A stretch of DNA of 64,000 nucleotides, from positions 248,001-312,000 of the forward strand of contig NZ_JAAVUV010000004.1 in NCBI RefSeq assembly GCF_018449635.1. Direction: 5' to 3'. How positions within the stretch are numbered: the stretch's first letter is position 1; each line of letters opens with the position of its first letter. Made by a program: the position numbers and the translations under genes. Shown piece by piece: positions 9,236-19,060 of the stretch. The stretch comes from Caballeronia sp. dw_276. Lineage in GTDB: Bacteria > Pseudomonadota > Gammaproteobacteria > Burkholderiales > Burkholderiaceae. The notes under the pieces were generated by a model. It did no database searches, was not told the DNA's origin, and saw nothing but the letters and a program-made list of their open reading frames with translations.

Positions 9236-9756
9236 GCAGCCTCCGTTGCATTCAACGCCTGCAGCGCGCGCAATCCCGCGGCGAGGCGAATCTGGTAGGA
9301 AAGGAAAGCAATCAACTGCGCGAGCGCGACCACGGCCGGCGTTGAAATGCCGGCAGCGGGCAGGCGTTCGAGCGCAGCCTTATCGCCATCGATGGGTGAC
9401 TCGATCAGCGCGCGCGTGAACACAAGCATGGCGTGCAGACGCGGCTCTTGTGTATCGATGGAACCTTGCGCGATCGCGTTGATCACGGCACGGTCAGTAT
9501 CGATTGATGCAAGCCGTTCCGCGTAGTGCGTGGCCAACGCCGGCGCGTTCGATAACGTGCATGCGTACAACGCGACCAGCAAGCGATCGCTCAGCAGTAA
9601 ATCCGGCAGCGCCGGATCAAACAGCGCTTCATAGCTGCGCTGGGTTGCCTCGGCGACTTTTTCGCGCTTATGCCTTGTGGCATGGGTCGACGTGCCTGGC
9701 GTAAGACCTGCAATCCGGTCGACGATATCCGTGTTCGGATCGTACGTATCTGTCAT
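9232..9756 (-). CDS. CMD-domain protein (Avi_7170-type)
   Basis: A 174-residue protein related to carboxymuconolactone decarboxylase/AhpD folds but without a Cys-x-x-Cys pair, so it probably lacks peroxidase activity. The DIVDRIAGLTPGT start and the paired position before the Avi_7169-like gene support assignment to the Avi_7170 family. It overlaps both neighbours by ATGA (9753-9756 and 9232-9235). It may be a partner subunit for the following redox-active protein; that is inference from the fixed pairing. Confidence 0.85.
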   Translation of the reverse strand: MTDTYDPNTDIVDRIAGLTPGTSTHATRHKREKVAEATQRSYEALFDPALPDLLLSDRLLVALYACTLSNAPALATHYAERLASIDTDRAVINAIAQGSIDTQEPRLHAMLVFTRALIESPIDGDKAALERLPAAGISTPAVVALAQLIAFLSYQIRLAAGLRALQALNATEAA

Positions 9757-11060
9757 GGGTGCTCCAATGCGCGTGCGCTCACTGCGGCGTTGAGGAAATC
9801 AAGGACGGCGCGCCACGATGCTTCATCGGCGTGCGCGTTTGCTGCCGGATGTCCGCCGCCCGTGCTGATGCGTCCCGACACGGGATGCGCGTAGACGAGT
9901 TGCGTAGTCGGCACGTACGGAAAGACGATGGCGTGGCCGGCTTCATCGAAGTCGAAATGGTCGACCGGGTATGCGTGCTCTTGTTGCTTCAACCTTTCCA
10001 CGACCATGCGCGAATAGTCGGACGATGGCCACGAACCGTCGTCAGTGGCGGAAAGCAGCAGGACGGGTCCATCGATTTTTTCGACGCGAATCCGCGCGCG
10101 TTCCACCGCTTCCTGATCGAGCAAGGCGGTGCGAATGGCGCGCTCATGGCGATGCGGCGGCGGACCTTCATCGAAAGGTCTCCAGCTTGCAGTGCGATTG
10201 TTTTCCCACAGATGCGGTAGCGGTTTGCCATCGAGCAACCACGCTGGGCCTTCGCGGCCTGTTGCGGGATCGGCGGCATTCTGCGCGCTATGAACCACAG
10301 CGCCGGGCACGTAACCGATCACCGCCTTCAGCCGGTCCGGATAGGTCGCGCCGAGCAGCAACGCCAGCTCGCCACCGCGCGATTGGCCGCTGACTGCAAT
10401 GAAGCCGTGCGCGGGTTGCAGCTCGCGGTGAATCCAGTCGAGCGCGCGGCGGAAGTATTCGAGCGGCGTGTTCGAGATGTAATCCGAAAGTCCCGGTGTC
10501 TTGAAGTAGCCGAGCGCGAGAGCCGCATATCCACGCGATGCATACAACGCGCCGCGCGGTTCGTTGATGCCGCCGCCCGAGCCGTTCAGCACGAGCACGA
10601 CGGGATGCGGTCCGGGCGTTGCCGGAACGAACAACGTGCCGACGCAACCGTCCTCGCGCATTTCACGTCGCTGAACGCCGGATGCAATCAGGCGTTGCGT
10701 CAAGACGCCTTCGGTCAAGCGGTTTGCGTTGGTGTCGAATACTTCGATGTGCGTGATCAACGCTTCGCGTACATCCGCCGGAAACACCTCGCGCTTTCCC
10801 ACTTCAACGGGCGCTTGCGACCAGACCAGTCCCATCGGCGATACATCGCTGTAATCGCCTTCAATGGGTGCATCGCGCGAAAGGTCGATAACGCCATGCG
10901 CATTCGCGCGAAACCCCGCGCGGCTCGTCCAGATCGCGCCGTCGCCGCGCGCGGTTCTTGTGCGCAACTCGATCAACGTGTCCGCTTGCACGCCGCCAAT
11001 CAGAATGCGGCGCGGGACATCGATCAGGTCATCGGCGGGAGTGATCGCGATATGTGCCAT
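9753..11060 (-). CDS. Alpha/beta hydrolase, acyl-CoA thioesterase/BAAT-like
   Basis: A 435-residue protein with an N-terminal thioesterase/BAAT immunoglobulin-like domain (about 1-130) and a C-terminal alpha/beta hydrolase domain (about 140-410). The nucleophile is Ser227 in SGQSRGG, with a likely acid in SATDDGSWPSSD and His in DEAGHAIVFPY. Family members hydrolyse acyl-CoAs or transfer acyl groups; animal BAAT uses Cys, so serine here favours hydrolysis. The ATG at 11060 lies seven bases after the binding-protein stop. It may cleave the compound imported by the adjoining ABC transporter. Confidence 0.85.
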   Translation of the reverse strand: MAHIAITPADDLIDVPRRILIGGVQADTLIELRTRTARGDGAIWTSRAGFRANAHGVIDLSRDAPIEGDYSDVSPMGLVWSQAPVEVGKREVFPADVREALITHIEVFDTNANRLTEGVLTQRLIASGVQRREMREDGCVGTLFVPATPGPHPVVLVLNGSGGGINEPRGALYASRGYAALALGYFKTPGLSDYISNTPLEYFRRALDWIHRELQPAHGFIAVSGQSRGGELALLLGATYPDRLKAVIGYVPGAVVHSAQNAADPATGREGPAWLLDGKPLPHLWENNRTASWRPFDEGPPPHRHERAIRTALLDQEAVERARIRVEKIDGPVLLLSATDDGSWPSSDYSRMVVERLKQQEHAYPVDHFDFDEAGHAIVFPYVPTTQLVYAHPVSGRISTGGGHPAANAHADEASWRAVLDFLNAAVSARALEHP

Positions 11061-11067
11061 GCCGGTC

Positions 11068-12645
11068 TCAATTGCCAATGCGCGTGACCATCATCGCGGT
11101 GGTCCGGTCGCTGACTGCGGGCGTGACCTTCAGGCCCTTCTTCGCAGCCCAGATGTTCTGATAGTGGAAAAGCGGAATGATGCCTACGTCGTCGCTGACC
11201 ACCTTCACGGACCCGCGCAGGATTGCCTCACGCTTTGCGGCATCGAACTCGGCGGTCGCGGCATCGAGCGCATGATCCACGGCCGGACTGCTATAGCGGC
11301 CCCAGTTCGATGAACCAATGCCCTTCTTTGCATCGACGGTGCCGAGGATGTTCACGAGCGCGTAGCTCGCTTCGCCCGTGCCGTTGCCCCACGCGATCAT
11401 GCTCATGGCGAACTCGTTTTTGTTGGCGCGGCTCGCGTAGCTTGCCCACGGCATGACCTCGACCTTCGTCTTCACGCCAATGCGCGTCCAGAATTGCGCA
11501 ACGGCCTGCGCCGTTTCAGGCGCTTGCGGATAACGGTCGTTCGGCACGCTGAGGGTCAACTGGAAACCATCTGGGAAACCTGCTTCTGCAAGCAGTTTCT
11601 TCGCCTGGGCCGGATCGTTTGGGATGTCCTTCACGTCGGGGTTGTAGCCGAAGGTCTTCGCCGGCATCCACTGGTTCGCGACCGTTGCCGCGCCTTGCAA
11701 AATGCGATCGGTAATCGCGGGACGATTGATCGCAAGGGACAACGCGCGGCGCACGCGTACATCGAGCAGCGGGTTTTTTGGCAGGGGCTTGCCGGCGTTA
11801 TCGGTGATGTAGGGGCTCGGTCCTTCGCGGAAACTTGGTTGTAGCAACAAGACGCGCAGGCCTGGATAAGCGTAGACGGAAACCTTTGGCGATTGCTTCA
11901 GGCGCGGCAGGTCGGAGACGGATACCTTGTCGATCACATCGACATCGCCTGAAAGCAGCGCCGCCGTGCGTGCCGCCGCGTTGCTCACATAGCGGTAATT
12001 CACCGTGTCCCAGATGGGTTTTGCGCCCCAGTACGCGTCATTGCGCTTCATCACCACGCGGTCGCCCGGCGTGTAGGAAACGAACTTGTAGGGTCCCGAT
12101 CCGACCATCGCGCGTCCGGCGTTGTAGTCTTCACTCGATGACTTCTCGCCAACGTGCTTGCTGATGATATGCACCGACGTCAAATTCAAAGGCAGGTCGG
12201 GCGTCGGCGTACTCGTCTTGATGATGAGGGTGTACGGATCGGGCGCCGTCACCGAAGCGATGGTGCGCAGATAACCCGCAAACGTCGCGATGGTGCCCGG
12301 CACGTTGCGGGCGCGCTGGTATGAATATATGACGTCGTCGGCGGTAAAGGGCGTACCGTCCTGCCACTTTACGTCATGGCGCAGCTTGAATTCCCACGTG
12401 TCGTTGCCGGTCGCTTTCCAGCTTGTTGCAAGGCCGGGCGCGAGCACGTTGTCCTGATTCTCGACCAGCAAGTCCCAGAAGTGCAGATCCACGGAACGGT
12501 CGCCTGCATAGTTGTTCAACTGTGGATCGAGGGAGGACAGCGGATCGGCGAACGCAATGTTGAGTGTCTGCGCGGATGAGGCCGTACTGAACAACGCCGC
12601 GCCGGCGAGCGCCACGCTGAGCGTGGAAAGGATCAGGCGATTCAC
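11068..12645 (-). CDS. Peptide-type ABC transporter substrate-binding protein
   Basis: A 525-residue periplasmic solute-binding protein of family 5 (DppA/OppA class). A Sec signal peptide spans about residues 1-25 (cleavage after SSA), then the mature protein begins QTLNIAFADPLSSLDP. The start is GTG at 12645 with AAGGA about eight bases upstream. It lies downstream of the two ATPases and both permeases, completing a DppABCDF-like importer. In a catabolic cluster such proteins often bind non-peptide ligands; the ligand is unknown. Confidence 0.92.
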   Translation of the reverse strand: MNRLILSTLSVALAGAALFSTASSAQTLNIAFADPLSSLDPQLNNYAGDRSVDLHFWDLLVENQDNVLAPGLATSWKATGNDTWEFKLRHDVKWQDGTPFTADDVIYSYQRARNVPGTIATFAGYLRTIASVTAPDPYTLIIKTSTPTPDLPLNLTSVHIISKHVGEKSSSEDYNAGRAMVGSGPYKFVSYTPGDRVVMKRNDAYWGAKPIWDTVNYRYVSNAAARTAALLSGDVDVIDKVSVSDLPRLKQSPKVSVYAYPGLRVLLLQPSFREGPSPYITDNAGKPLPKNPLLDVRVRRALSLAINRPAITDRILQGAATVANQWMPAKTFGYNPDVKDIPNDPAQAKKLLAEAGFPDGFQLTLSVPNDRYPQAPETAQAVAQFWTRIGVKTKVEVMPWASYASRANKNEFAMSMIAWGNGTGEASYALVNILGTVDAKKGIGSSNWGRYSSPAVDHALDAATAEFDAAKREAILRGSVKVVSDDVGIIPLFHYQNIWAAKKGLKVTPAVSDRTTAMMVTRIGN

Positions 12646-12684
12646 AATGCAATTCCTTTTTTAAATGTGTTCTGGATTGAAGAA

Positions 12685-13680
12685 TCAATGAGCGTCGTTC
12701 AGATGACAGGCGCTGACATGTTCGACGGCGATACCGCGCAGGCGTGGAACCTCGGTCTTGCAACGCGGCATCGCGTGCGGACATCGCGGATGAAAATGAC
12801 AACCGGATGGCGGTGCGAGCGGACTCGGCATTTCGCCGCGAATGGCGGTGAAATGCTTCTTGCGTGCATCGATACGGGGGATTTCCGCCAGCAAGGTTTG
12901 CGTGTACGGGTGGTTCGGGTGGCGGAAGATCTCTTCAACCGGCGCGCTTTCAACAACGCGCCCGAGATACATGATCACCACACGATCCGATAACTGTTCG
13001 ACCACGCCCAGGTCGTGACTGATGAAGAGGTACGTGAGATTGAGTTGTTCTCGCAGGTCCATGAAAAGGTTCAGGATCTGCGCTTGAATCGATACATCCA
13101 GCGCCGCGACGGCTTCATCGCAGACAAGCATGGACGGATTGACGGCGAGCGCCCGCGCAATGCCAATACGCTGCCGCTGGCCGCCGCTGAACTCGTGCGG
13201 ATATCTATCCGCAAGCGATGGATCGAGTCCCGCGCGTTTCAATTGGGCGGCTACATATTCATCGAGGTCGGCACGTTCGACCATGCCGTGGATCAGCGGC
13301 GCTTCGCCGATTATGTCGCTAACGCGCCGCCTCGGATTCAGGCTCGAATACGGATCCTGGAAGATCATTTGAATCGCGAGCCGTGCAGCACGCAAGGCGT
13401 CCGGTGACATCGCTTCGCGGTCGTGACCGTCGACCAGCACGTCGCCTTCCGTCGGCGCGATAAGGCCTGAAACAATGCGGCCGAGCGTCGATTTTCCGCA
13501 GCCCGATTCACCGACAAGACCCACTACCTCGCCGGGTTGTATCGCCAGATCGACGTGATCGACCGCGCGGGTGACGGCATGCGGCGCAAGGAAACGCCGG
13601 TCGCGAAGCCAACGTGTGGCGGCGTTGTCGTCGCGTTCACCGAAGCGCTGGCTGACGCCGCGCAGTTCTATGAGGCTCAT
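12685..13680 (-). CDS. Peptide-type ABC transporter ATPase (DppF/OppF-like)
   Basis: A 331-residue cytoplasmic ATPase. Walker A is GESGCGKST, the signature is [15 protein letters not shown], and the C-terminal oligopeptide-transporter extension has [14 protein letters not shown]. The start at 13680 overlaps the stop of the upstream DppD-like gene (ATGA, 13677-13680); upstream in-frame residues are the coding region of that gene and are excluded. It pairs with the preceding ATPase as a heterodimer driving the two permeases. Confidence 0.93.
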   Translation of the reverse strand: MSLIELRGVSQRFGERDDNAATRWLRDRRFLAPHAVTRAVDHVDLAIQPGEVVGLVGESGCGKSTLGRIVSGLIAPTEGDVLVDGHDREAMSPDALRAARLAIQMIFQDPYSSLNPRRRVSDIIGEAPLIHGMVERADLDEYVAAQLKRAGLDPSLADRYPHEFSGGQRQRIGIARALAVNPSMLVCDEAVAALDVSIQAQILNLFMDLREQLNLTYLFISHDLGVVEQLSDRVVIMYLGRVVESAPVEEIFRHPNHPYTQTLLAEIPRIDARKKHFTAIRGEMPSPLAPPSGCHFHPRCPHAMPRCKTEVPRLRGIAVEHVSACHLNDAH

Positions 13681-14714
13681 GCGGTGGCCTCCGTGGGCAG
13701 GTCGGCACGACGGCCCGGATGGAAGCAGCGCACGAGATGCGTGCCATGTTCTGACGCCTTCGCGGCGGGCGAGGGGCCAAGCGCCGGCGGCGTGGCGCAT
13801 AGGGATGTCGCGCGCGTGCAGCGCGGTGCGAATGCACAACCGGGCGGCAGCGCGCGCAGATCGGGCGTGATGCCTGCGATCTGCGTAAGCCTTCCATGAC
13901 GCGTATTGAGGCTCGGCAAACTATCGATCAAACCGGCCGTGTACGGATGCTGCGGATGATCGAGTACCGCATCGACGGTGCCTTGCTCGACGATCCTTCC
14001 GGCATACATCACGGCGATGTCATCGGCAAGACCCGCGACCACGGACAGATCGTGTGTGATCCATATCAGCGACGTTCCTTGCGTGCGCACCAGCGTCTGC
14101 ACCTCGGACAGGATTTGCGCCTGGATGGTGACGTCGAGTGCGGTCGTGGGTTCGTCGGCGATGATCAAATCGGGCTTGTGCAGCATCGCAATGGCGATAG
14201 CCACGCGCTGGCGCATGCCGCCTGATAGCTGGTGCGGATACGCGCGCAGTCGTTCGCCGGGACTCGCTATACCCATCGCAGCGAGCGCTTCACTCGCTTG
14301 TTCACGTGCTGCGCTGCGGCTCACATTCTTGTGCGCGCGCACCGCTTCGATCATCTGCGCATCGACGCGCTGTACCGGGTTGAGCGTGGACATCGGGTCC
14401 TGGAACACCATCGCAATACGGCTGCCGCGCAGACGCCGCATCTCGGCTTCCGGCAAACCGACAATGTTCCTGCCTTTGAAAAGAATCTCGCCGCCGACCA
14501 CGCGGCCGGGGGCATCGATCAAGCCCATGATCGAAAAACCCGTCACCGACTTGCCCGATCCAGACTCGCCGACAAGACCCAGTACGCGGCCGCGTCCAAG
14601 CGTCAGCGATACATCCTCGACCGCCGGCAACTCGCCTTCGCGCGTGAAGAAACGCGTCATCAGGCCGCGGACTTCCAGCGTGGTGTCGGAAGTGTGAATT
14701 GACATGTCGCTCAT
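13677..14714 (-). CDS. Peptide-type ABC transporter ATPase (DppD/OppD-like)
   Basis: A 345-residue ATPase with Walker A GESGSGKSV, signature LSGGMRQRVAIAIAM, Walker B LIIADEPTTALD and the C-terminal family motif GCAFAPRCTRATSLC. The last Walker A position is Val rather than Thr or Ser, a substitution also common in DppD/OppD. The start at 14714 overlaps the stop of the upstream permease by ATGA, which rejects the 87-residue upstream extension. Partner of the following DppF-like ATPase. Confidence 0.93.
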   Translation of the reverse strand: MSDMSIHTSDTTLEVRGLMTRFFTREGELPAVEDVSLTLGRGRVLGLVGESGSGKSVTGFSIMGLIDAPGRVVGGEILFKGRNIVGLPEAEMRRLRGSRIAMVFQDPMSTLNPVQRVDAQMIEAVRAHKNVSRSAAREQASEALAAMGIASPGERLRAYPHQLSGGMRQRVAIAIAMLHKPDLIIADEPTTALDVTIQAQILSEVQTLVRTQGTSLIWITHDLSVVAGLADDIAVMYAGRIVEQGTVDAVLDHPQHPYTAGLIDSLPSLNTRHGRLTQIAGITPDLRALPPGCAFAPRCTRATSLCATPPALGPSPAAKASEHGTHLVRCFHPGRRADLPTEATA

Positions 14715-15628
14715 TTCACGAACCTCGGATTGAGCAACTCGCGCAGCCGGTCGCCGACCATGTTGATCGATACAAGAATGGCGAGCAGCGCAAGTCCCGG
14801 GTACACGCTCGTCCAGTATTCGCCGGAGAGCATGGTCTGGTAGCCGTTGGCAATCAGCAGCCCGAGCGATGGCTCCGTGATCGGCACGCCGAGGCCAAGG
14901 AACGATAACGTTGCTTCCAGCGTGATCGCGCGTGCAACCTGCAGCGTGCCGACCACGATCAGCGGCGGCAGGCAATTCGGCAGCATGTGAACCAGCACGA
15001 TGCGCCAGTTCGGGATCGCGAGACTGCGCGCGGCTTCAACGTACTCGCGCCGCGCTTCGACCAAGGCTTGCGCGCGTGCCGTGCGTGCGTAGTAAGCCCA
15101 TTCGATCAGCACCAGAGTAAGCACGACATTCGTCACGCTTTTGCCGAGGAACGCGAGCAGCATCATCGCGACGAGGATGGACGGGAAGGCGAGCAACAAG
15201 TCAACGAGCCGCATGATGAGGCTATCGACCTTGCCGCCCGCGTACGCCGCGATCAACCCGAACACCGTGCCGACCACGCCCGCGATGATCGCCGAGCCGA
15301 GACCCACTGACAAGCTCAGGCGCAAGCCGTAGAGCATCGCGGAATACAGATCGCGCCCTTGGCCGTCGGTGCCGAGCCAGTACGCGTGTGTGCCGGCGCT
15401 GTTCATGGAGCCGGGCGGAAGACGGGCGTCGAGGACATCGAGCTGCAGCAGATCGTAGGGGTTTTGCGGCGTGATGTATGGCGCGAAAACCGCGGCAAGC
15501 ATGAGCAGGACCGCAACGATCAACGCGCCCAGCGCGACCGGCGAGCGCACGAAATCCCCCACCAGTTGACGCCACGGCGAAGGACGGCGTTTGGGCGAAG
15601 CGTTTGCAGTCAGAGGCGTCGTGCTCAT
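14711..15628 (-). CDS. Peptide-type ABC transporter permease (DppC/OppC-like)
   Basis: A 305-residue inner-membrane permease. The N-terminal cytoplasmic tail (ASPKRRPSPWRQ) leads into a first membrane segment at about 36-52, followed by a periplasmic loop with GTDGQGRDLYSAMLYGLR, the conserved DppC motif, and five more segments. The EAA loop is in EAARSLAIPNWRIVLVHMLP. The start overlaps the upstream permease stop by ATGA (15625-15628). It forms the channel with the DppB-like permease. Confidence 0.92.
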   Translation of the reverse strand: MSTTPLTANASPKRRPSPWRQLVGDFVRSPVALGALIVAVLLMLAAVFAPYITPQNPYDLLQLDVLDARLPPGSMNSAGTHAYWLGTDGQGRDLYSAMLYGLRLSLSVGLGSAIIAGVVGTVFGLIAAYAGGKVDSLIMRLVDLLLAFPSILVAMMLLAFLGKSVTNVVLTLVLIEWAYYARTARAQALVEARREYVEAARSLAIPNWRIVLVHMLPNCLPPLIVVGTLQVARAITLEATLSFLGLGVPITEPSLGLLIANGYQTMLSGEYWTSVYPGLALLAILVSINMVGDRLRELLNPRFVK

Positions 15629-16599
15629 CGCGCGCCCTCCAGCCGCACGCGCGGATCGAGGAATTTGTAGAGAATATCGACGAGCAGGTTCAGCGTGACG
15701 AACATGCACACGACCACGACCAGATACGAAAGAATCACCGGCCGGTCGAGCGCGTTGATGCTGTCCAGAATCAGCTTGCCCGCGCCCGGCCACGAGAACA
15801 CGGTTTCCGTCACGACCGCGAATGCGATGGTCGAACCGAACTCCAGTCCAATCACCGTGACGAGCGGAATCAGCGTGTTGCGCAGGATATGCACGAGTAC
15901 GACACGTATCGGCGACAAACCCTTGGCGCGTGCAAAGCGCACGTGTTCCATCGGCATGACTTCGCGCACGCCGGCGCTCGTCAGGCGCAACACGAGCGAT
16001 ACCTTGAAGAGCGACAGGTTCAGCGCGGGAAGGATCAGATGGCGCAACCCGTCGATGGTGAACCACGACCATTGCACGCCGAAGAGGCTTGCGGTCGCGC
16101 CGCGTCCGCTTGCGGGCAGCCAGCCGAGCTTCACGCTGAAGAGCATGATCAGCATGAGGCCGACCCAGAATGTAGGCAACGAGAAGCCCACAATGCTGCC
16201 CGTCATCAGCATCTTCGAAAGCGGATTGCGCGGATGCAAGCCCGCAAAAAGCCCGAGCGGAATGCCAATAAAAAGCGCCAGCAGCAGAGCCGATACCGCC
16301 AGTTCCAACGTCGCCGGAAGGCGCTGCAGGATCAGCCGGATCGCGGGCTCGTTGTAGACGAAGCTATTGCCGAGATCGCCGTGCATGGCGCCCACGAGGA
16401 ACGCGAGGTATTGCTTCCAGAGCGGCTGATCGAGGCCAAGTTGCGCAATGATCCGCGCGCGGTCGACCTGATCGACATCCTGCCCAATGAGGATATCGAT
16501 TGGATTGCCGATCGCGTGCAAGCCGATAAACACGATCAGCGTCATCAGCAACACCACGAACGCCGCTTGCGCGACGCGGCGAACGAGCCAGCCGCTCAT
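15625..16599 (-). CDS. Peptide-type ABC transporter permease (DppB/OppB-like)
   Basis: A 324-residue permease with a first membrane segment right at the N-terminus (about 10-30), the DppB-type GLDQPLWKQYLAFL segment and the EAA loop RFARAKGLSPIRVVLVHILR. The start overlaps the monooxygenase stop by ATGA (16596-16599). Upstream permease of the importer; with the DppC-like protein it makes the membrane channel. Confidence 0.92.
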   Translation of the reverse strand: MSGWLVRRVAQAAFVVLLMTLIVFIGLHAIGNPIDILIGQDVDQVDRARIIAQLGLDQPLWKQYLAFLVGAMHGDLGNSFVYNEPAIRLILQRLPATLELAVSALLLALFIGIPLGLFAGLHPRNPLSKMLMTGSIVGFSLPTFWVGLMLIMLFSVKLGWLPASGRGATASLFGVQWSWFTIDGLRHLILPALNLSLFKVSLVLRLTSAGVREVMPMEHVRFARAKGLSPIRVVLVHILRNTLIPLVTVIGLEFGSTIAFAVVTETVFSWPGAGKLILDSINALDRPVILSYLVVVVCMFVTLNLLVDILYKFLDPRVRLEGAR

Positions 16600-18074
16600 T
16601 GGCCCTCCGCGTACTGGGGCGGTGCATCGGCGGGTGTGAATTCATCGCCGTAAAGCTCGGGTTCCGCGTACGCTTCAAGCGCTGCGTAATGCTCCTCCAC
16701 GTCCTCCTGGTACAGCAGACTCGCAATGCCTTGCGCGAGACGTTTTGCCCCCGTGCTGATAGCGGGAATATCACCGGAGACAGCACCATGCGAAAGCGTT
16801 GCCGGATAGCAGAAGCAATGAATATTCGATAAACCCGGACAATCGCCCGGCGTCTTTTCGAGGAAATCGAAGGCCGGACCCACATCCGGCGAGTCGGACA
16901 ATTCGGCGTCTTCGTCGCCGGGGGGCGGGGTGTATCGGTCGGCCCAGGTGCGGATGAACGGCGCGAACGCGGCGAATTCCGGACGTGCGCTCCAGTCCAC
17001 TTTGAAACCCGTCGAGACGATCAGGAAGTCGGCCGCGAACGTGCCCTTGGGCGTCTGGATGGCGAGACCATCGGCTGTTTCTTCAACTGTTAAAACCGGG
17101 CAACCAAGATTGAATCGCACATCCGGATGATGGCGCGATACACGCAACGTACTGCCTCGCGGCGGCGGCACTTGAACCGTATTGATGTAATGGCGGATCT
17201 TCCATTTCCATTCATCGGGGAGCGTTTGATGTCCGTGCGTGAGGCCCGGATTACCCGCGCCCTTGCCTTTGTTCACGCGCGGCAGGTCGTGGCGCCGGAT
17301 CAGCAGATCGACGCTTGCAGCGCCCGCTTCGAGCGCGGTCGCCGCGCTGTCCATTGCAGACGATCCGCCGCCAACAACGGCCAGGCGTTTGCCGCGAAGC
17401 GTGCTGAAATCAAGCGTATCCGACGAATGCGCCCAACGCGAACGCGGCAATCCATCGATAAAACCCGGCAATGCCGGTCCGCCCAGACCATCGCGCCCGG
17501 TTGCGAGCACGACGCGCCGAGCGTAGACATCGAATCGTTTTTCAGGCGTGCGGATGCTCAGCACGACAAGACCATCCGCACGCGGCGTCACGGCTTCGAT
17601 GGTGTGGCTGTTGCGTACATCGAGCGCAAGCACGCGGCGGTACCAGACCAGATAGTTCATCCACTGCAGGCGGTCGATTTTATCGAGCGCCTGCCATGCG
17701 TCGGCGCCGAATTGCGCTTCGAACCACGCACGGAAAGTCAGCGCGGGCAAGCCCAGCGCGGGACCGGTCAATTGCTTGGGTGAGCGCAGCGTTTCCATGC
17801 GCGCGGTCGTGGCCCAGGGCCCTTCACATCCCTGCGGCGAGCGGTCGAAAATCCGCGCGCGCACGCCCAGCAGCTTCAATGCCGCCGATGCTGCCAGCCC
17901 CGCCATCCCGCCGCCGATCACCGCGACGTCGAGCACTTCGTGGCCTGCGTGCGTTCTGCCTATCACCCATTCGCGGGCAGGCAATTCGAGGAGGGACAGG
18001 TCTTCCGCAAGCCGCGTTTCGAGCGCTGCGAGCCCTCTGATCTGATTCGATGAAACGGTGGTATCGAGGCTCAC
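16596..18074 (-). CDS. FAD/NAD(P)H-dependent flavin monooxygenase
   Basis: A 492-residue flavoprotein with two dinucleotide-binding motifs: the FAD-binding GGGMAG at 54-59 and a second, NADPH-type GGGSSAMDSA near residue 235. The layout resembles flavin-containing or Baeyer-Villiger-type monooxygenases, but I do not see a clean BVMO fingerprint. The start is GTG at 18074, overlapping the LysR stop (GTGA). Being the first enzyme in the importer operon, it probably oxidises the imported substrate in the cytoplasm; the substrate is unknown. Confidence 0.85.
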   Translation of the reverse strand: MSLDTTVSSNQIRGLAALETRLAEDLSLLELPAREWVIGRTHAGHEVLDVAVIGGGMAGLAASAALKLLGVRARIFDRSPQGCEGPWATTARMETLRSPKQLTGPALGLPALTFRAWFEAQFGADAWQALDKIDRLQWMNYLVWYRRVLALDVRNSHTIEAVTPRADGLVVLSIRTPEKRFDVYARRVVLATGRDGLGGPALPGFIDGLPRSRWAHSSDTLDFSTLRGKRLAVVGGGSSAMDSAATALEAGAASVDLLIRRHDLPRVNKGKGAGNPGLTHGHQTLPDEWKWKIRHYINTVQVPPPRGSTLRVSRHHPDVRFNLGCPVLTVEETADGLAIQTPKGTFAADFLIVSTGFKVDWSARPEFAAFAPFIRTWADRYTPPPGDEDAELSDSPDVGPAFDFLEKTPGDCPGLSNIHCFCYPATLSHGAVSGDIPAISTGAKRLAQGIASLLYQEDVEEHYAALEAYAEPELYGDEFTPADAPPQYAEGQ

Positions 18075-19060
18075 GTGGCGGGCTCTTCGGTCGGATTGAA
18101 GGTATCGTCGGCTTCGCCGTACAACGCCTGGAGGATCGCGCCGTGCTGGCTGGCGTCGTGCAGAACGAAGTCGGGAAGTATTTCTGCGGCCGCGCGCATC
18201 AGGGCCTCAGCGGCGGCCAAAGTCGCGGCGCTTGGCGATCGGAACTCCGGCGTGATGACACCGAACAGGAACGGGATGCGGATATCGAGCGGGCGCAGCA
18301 CCACGCCTTCAACGGGCAAGCCGTGCGCGGTCACGGGTTCAAGTACGGCGAGTCCGAGTCCCGCGCGCACGGCGCCGAGCGCATTCAGCGACGAGTTTGT
18401 CTCGATCACGCCGGCGGTGCGCACGCCGGCCTGAGCGAACGCAGAATCCAGGCGTGGCCGCAAGCGGTAAGGGTTTTGCATCGTCACCAGACGACGGCCG
18501 GCGAAATCGCTCAACGCGATCCGCGGCGCTTTCGCCAGCGGGTCATCGGCGCGCACGGCGGCCACGCACGCCGACTCGCCAATCCAGTGCACGAGCACAC
18601 CGCGGTGCTCAAGCGGCAAACTGGAAACGCCCATGTCGACCATGCCGTTCAGGACGGCATCGACAACTTGTTCGGGTGCGGCGCTGCGCAGATGCACGGA
18701 TTCCAGAGCGTGGGTCAGGTTGAGCCTGGCCAGCGCGTGAGGCACGAGGCCGGCTGCGAGCGCGGATGTTGCAGCGATGGTCAGCGGCGGCGGCGCGTGC
18801 AGCGCGATCTGCTCGGCGCGCGATTTGACTTGCCTGAGGCTCGCCAGCGTGCGTTCCACATCCTGGTAAAGCTCGGACGCTTCCCGCGTGGGCGCGACGC
18901 GCGGACCAAACCGTTGGAACAGCGGATAGCCAATCTCGGCCTCGAGTTCCTGTATGGAGCGCGATACCGCGGGTTGCGATCGTCCGAGCAAGCGCCCGGC
19001 AGCGGTGACGCTTCCGGCCGACATGACGGCGGCAAACGCTTCGAGTTGGCGAATTTCCAT
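18071..19060 (-). CDS. LysR-family regulator, first gene of the importer operon
   Basis: A 329-residue LysR-type regulator with its winged helix-turn-helix at residues 1-60 (GRSQPAVSRSIQELEAEIG) and an effector domain after about residue 90. The ATG at 19060 begins the standard MEIRQLEAFAAV N-terminus; the extension to 19117 is not conserved-looking. Its stop overlaps the start of the flavin monooxygenase, so regulator and regulated genes appear to be on one transcript, which would allow feedback control. The inducer is probably the transported substrate or a product. Confidence 0.9.
   Translation of the reverse strand: MEIRQLEAFAAVMSAGSVTAAGRLLGRSQPAVSRSIQELEAEIGYPLFQRFGPRVAPTREASELYQDVERTLASLRQVKSRAEQIALHAPPPLTIAATSALAAGLVPHALARLNLTHALESVHLRSAAPEQVVDAVLNGMVDMGVSSLPLEHRGVLVHWIGESACVAAVRADDPLAKAPRIALSDFAGRRLVTMQNPYRLRPRLDSAFAQAGVRTAGVIETNSSLNALGAVRAGLGLAVLEPVTAHGLPVEGVVLRPLDIRIPFLFGVITPEFRSPSAATLAAAEALMRAAAEILPDFVLHDASQHGAILQALYGEADDTFNPTEEPAT

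Noticed and set aside
15604..16653. 349-residue plus-strand frame
   Set aside because: Antisense to the DppB-like permease; no protein-like features.
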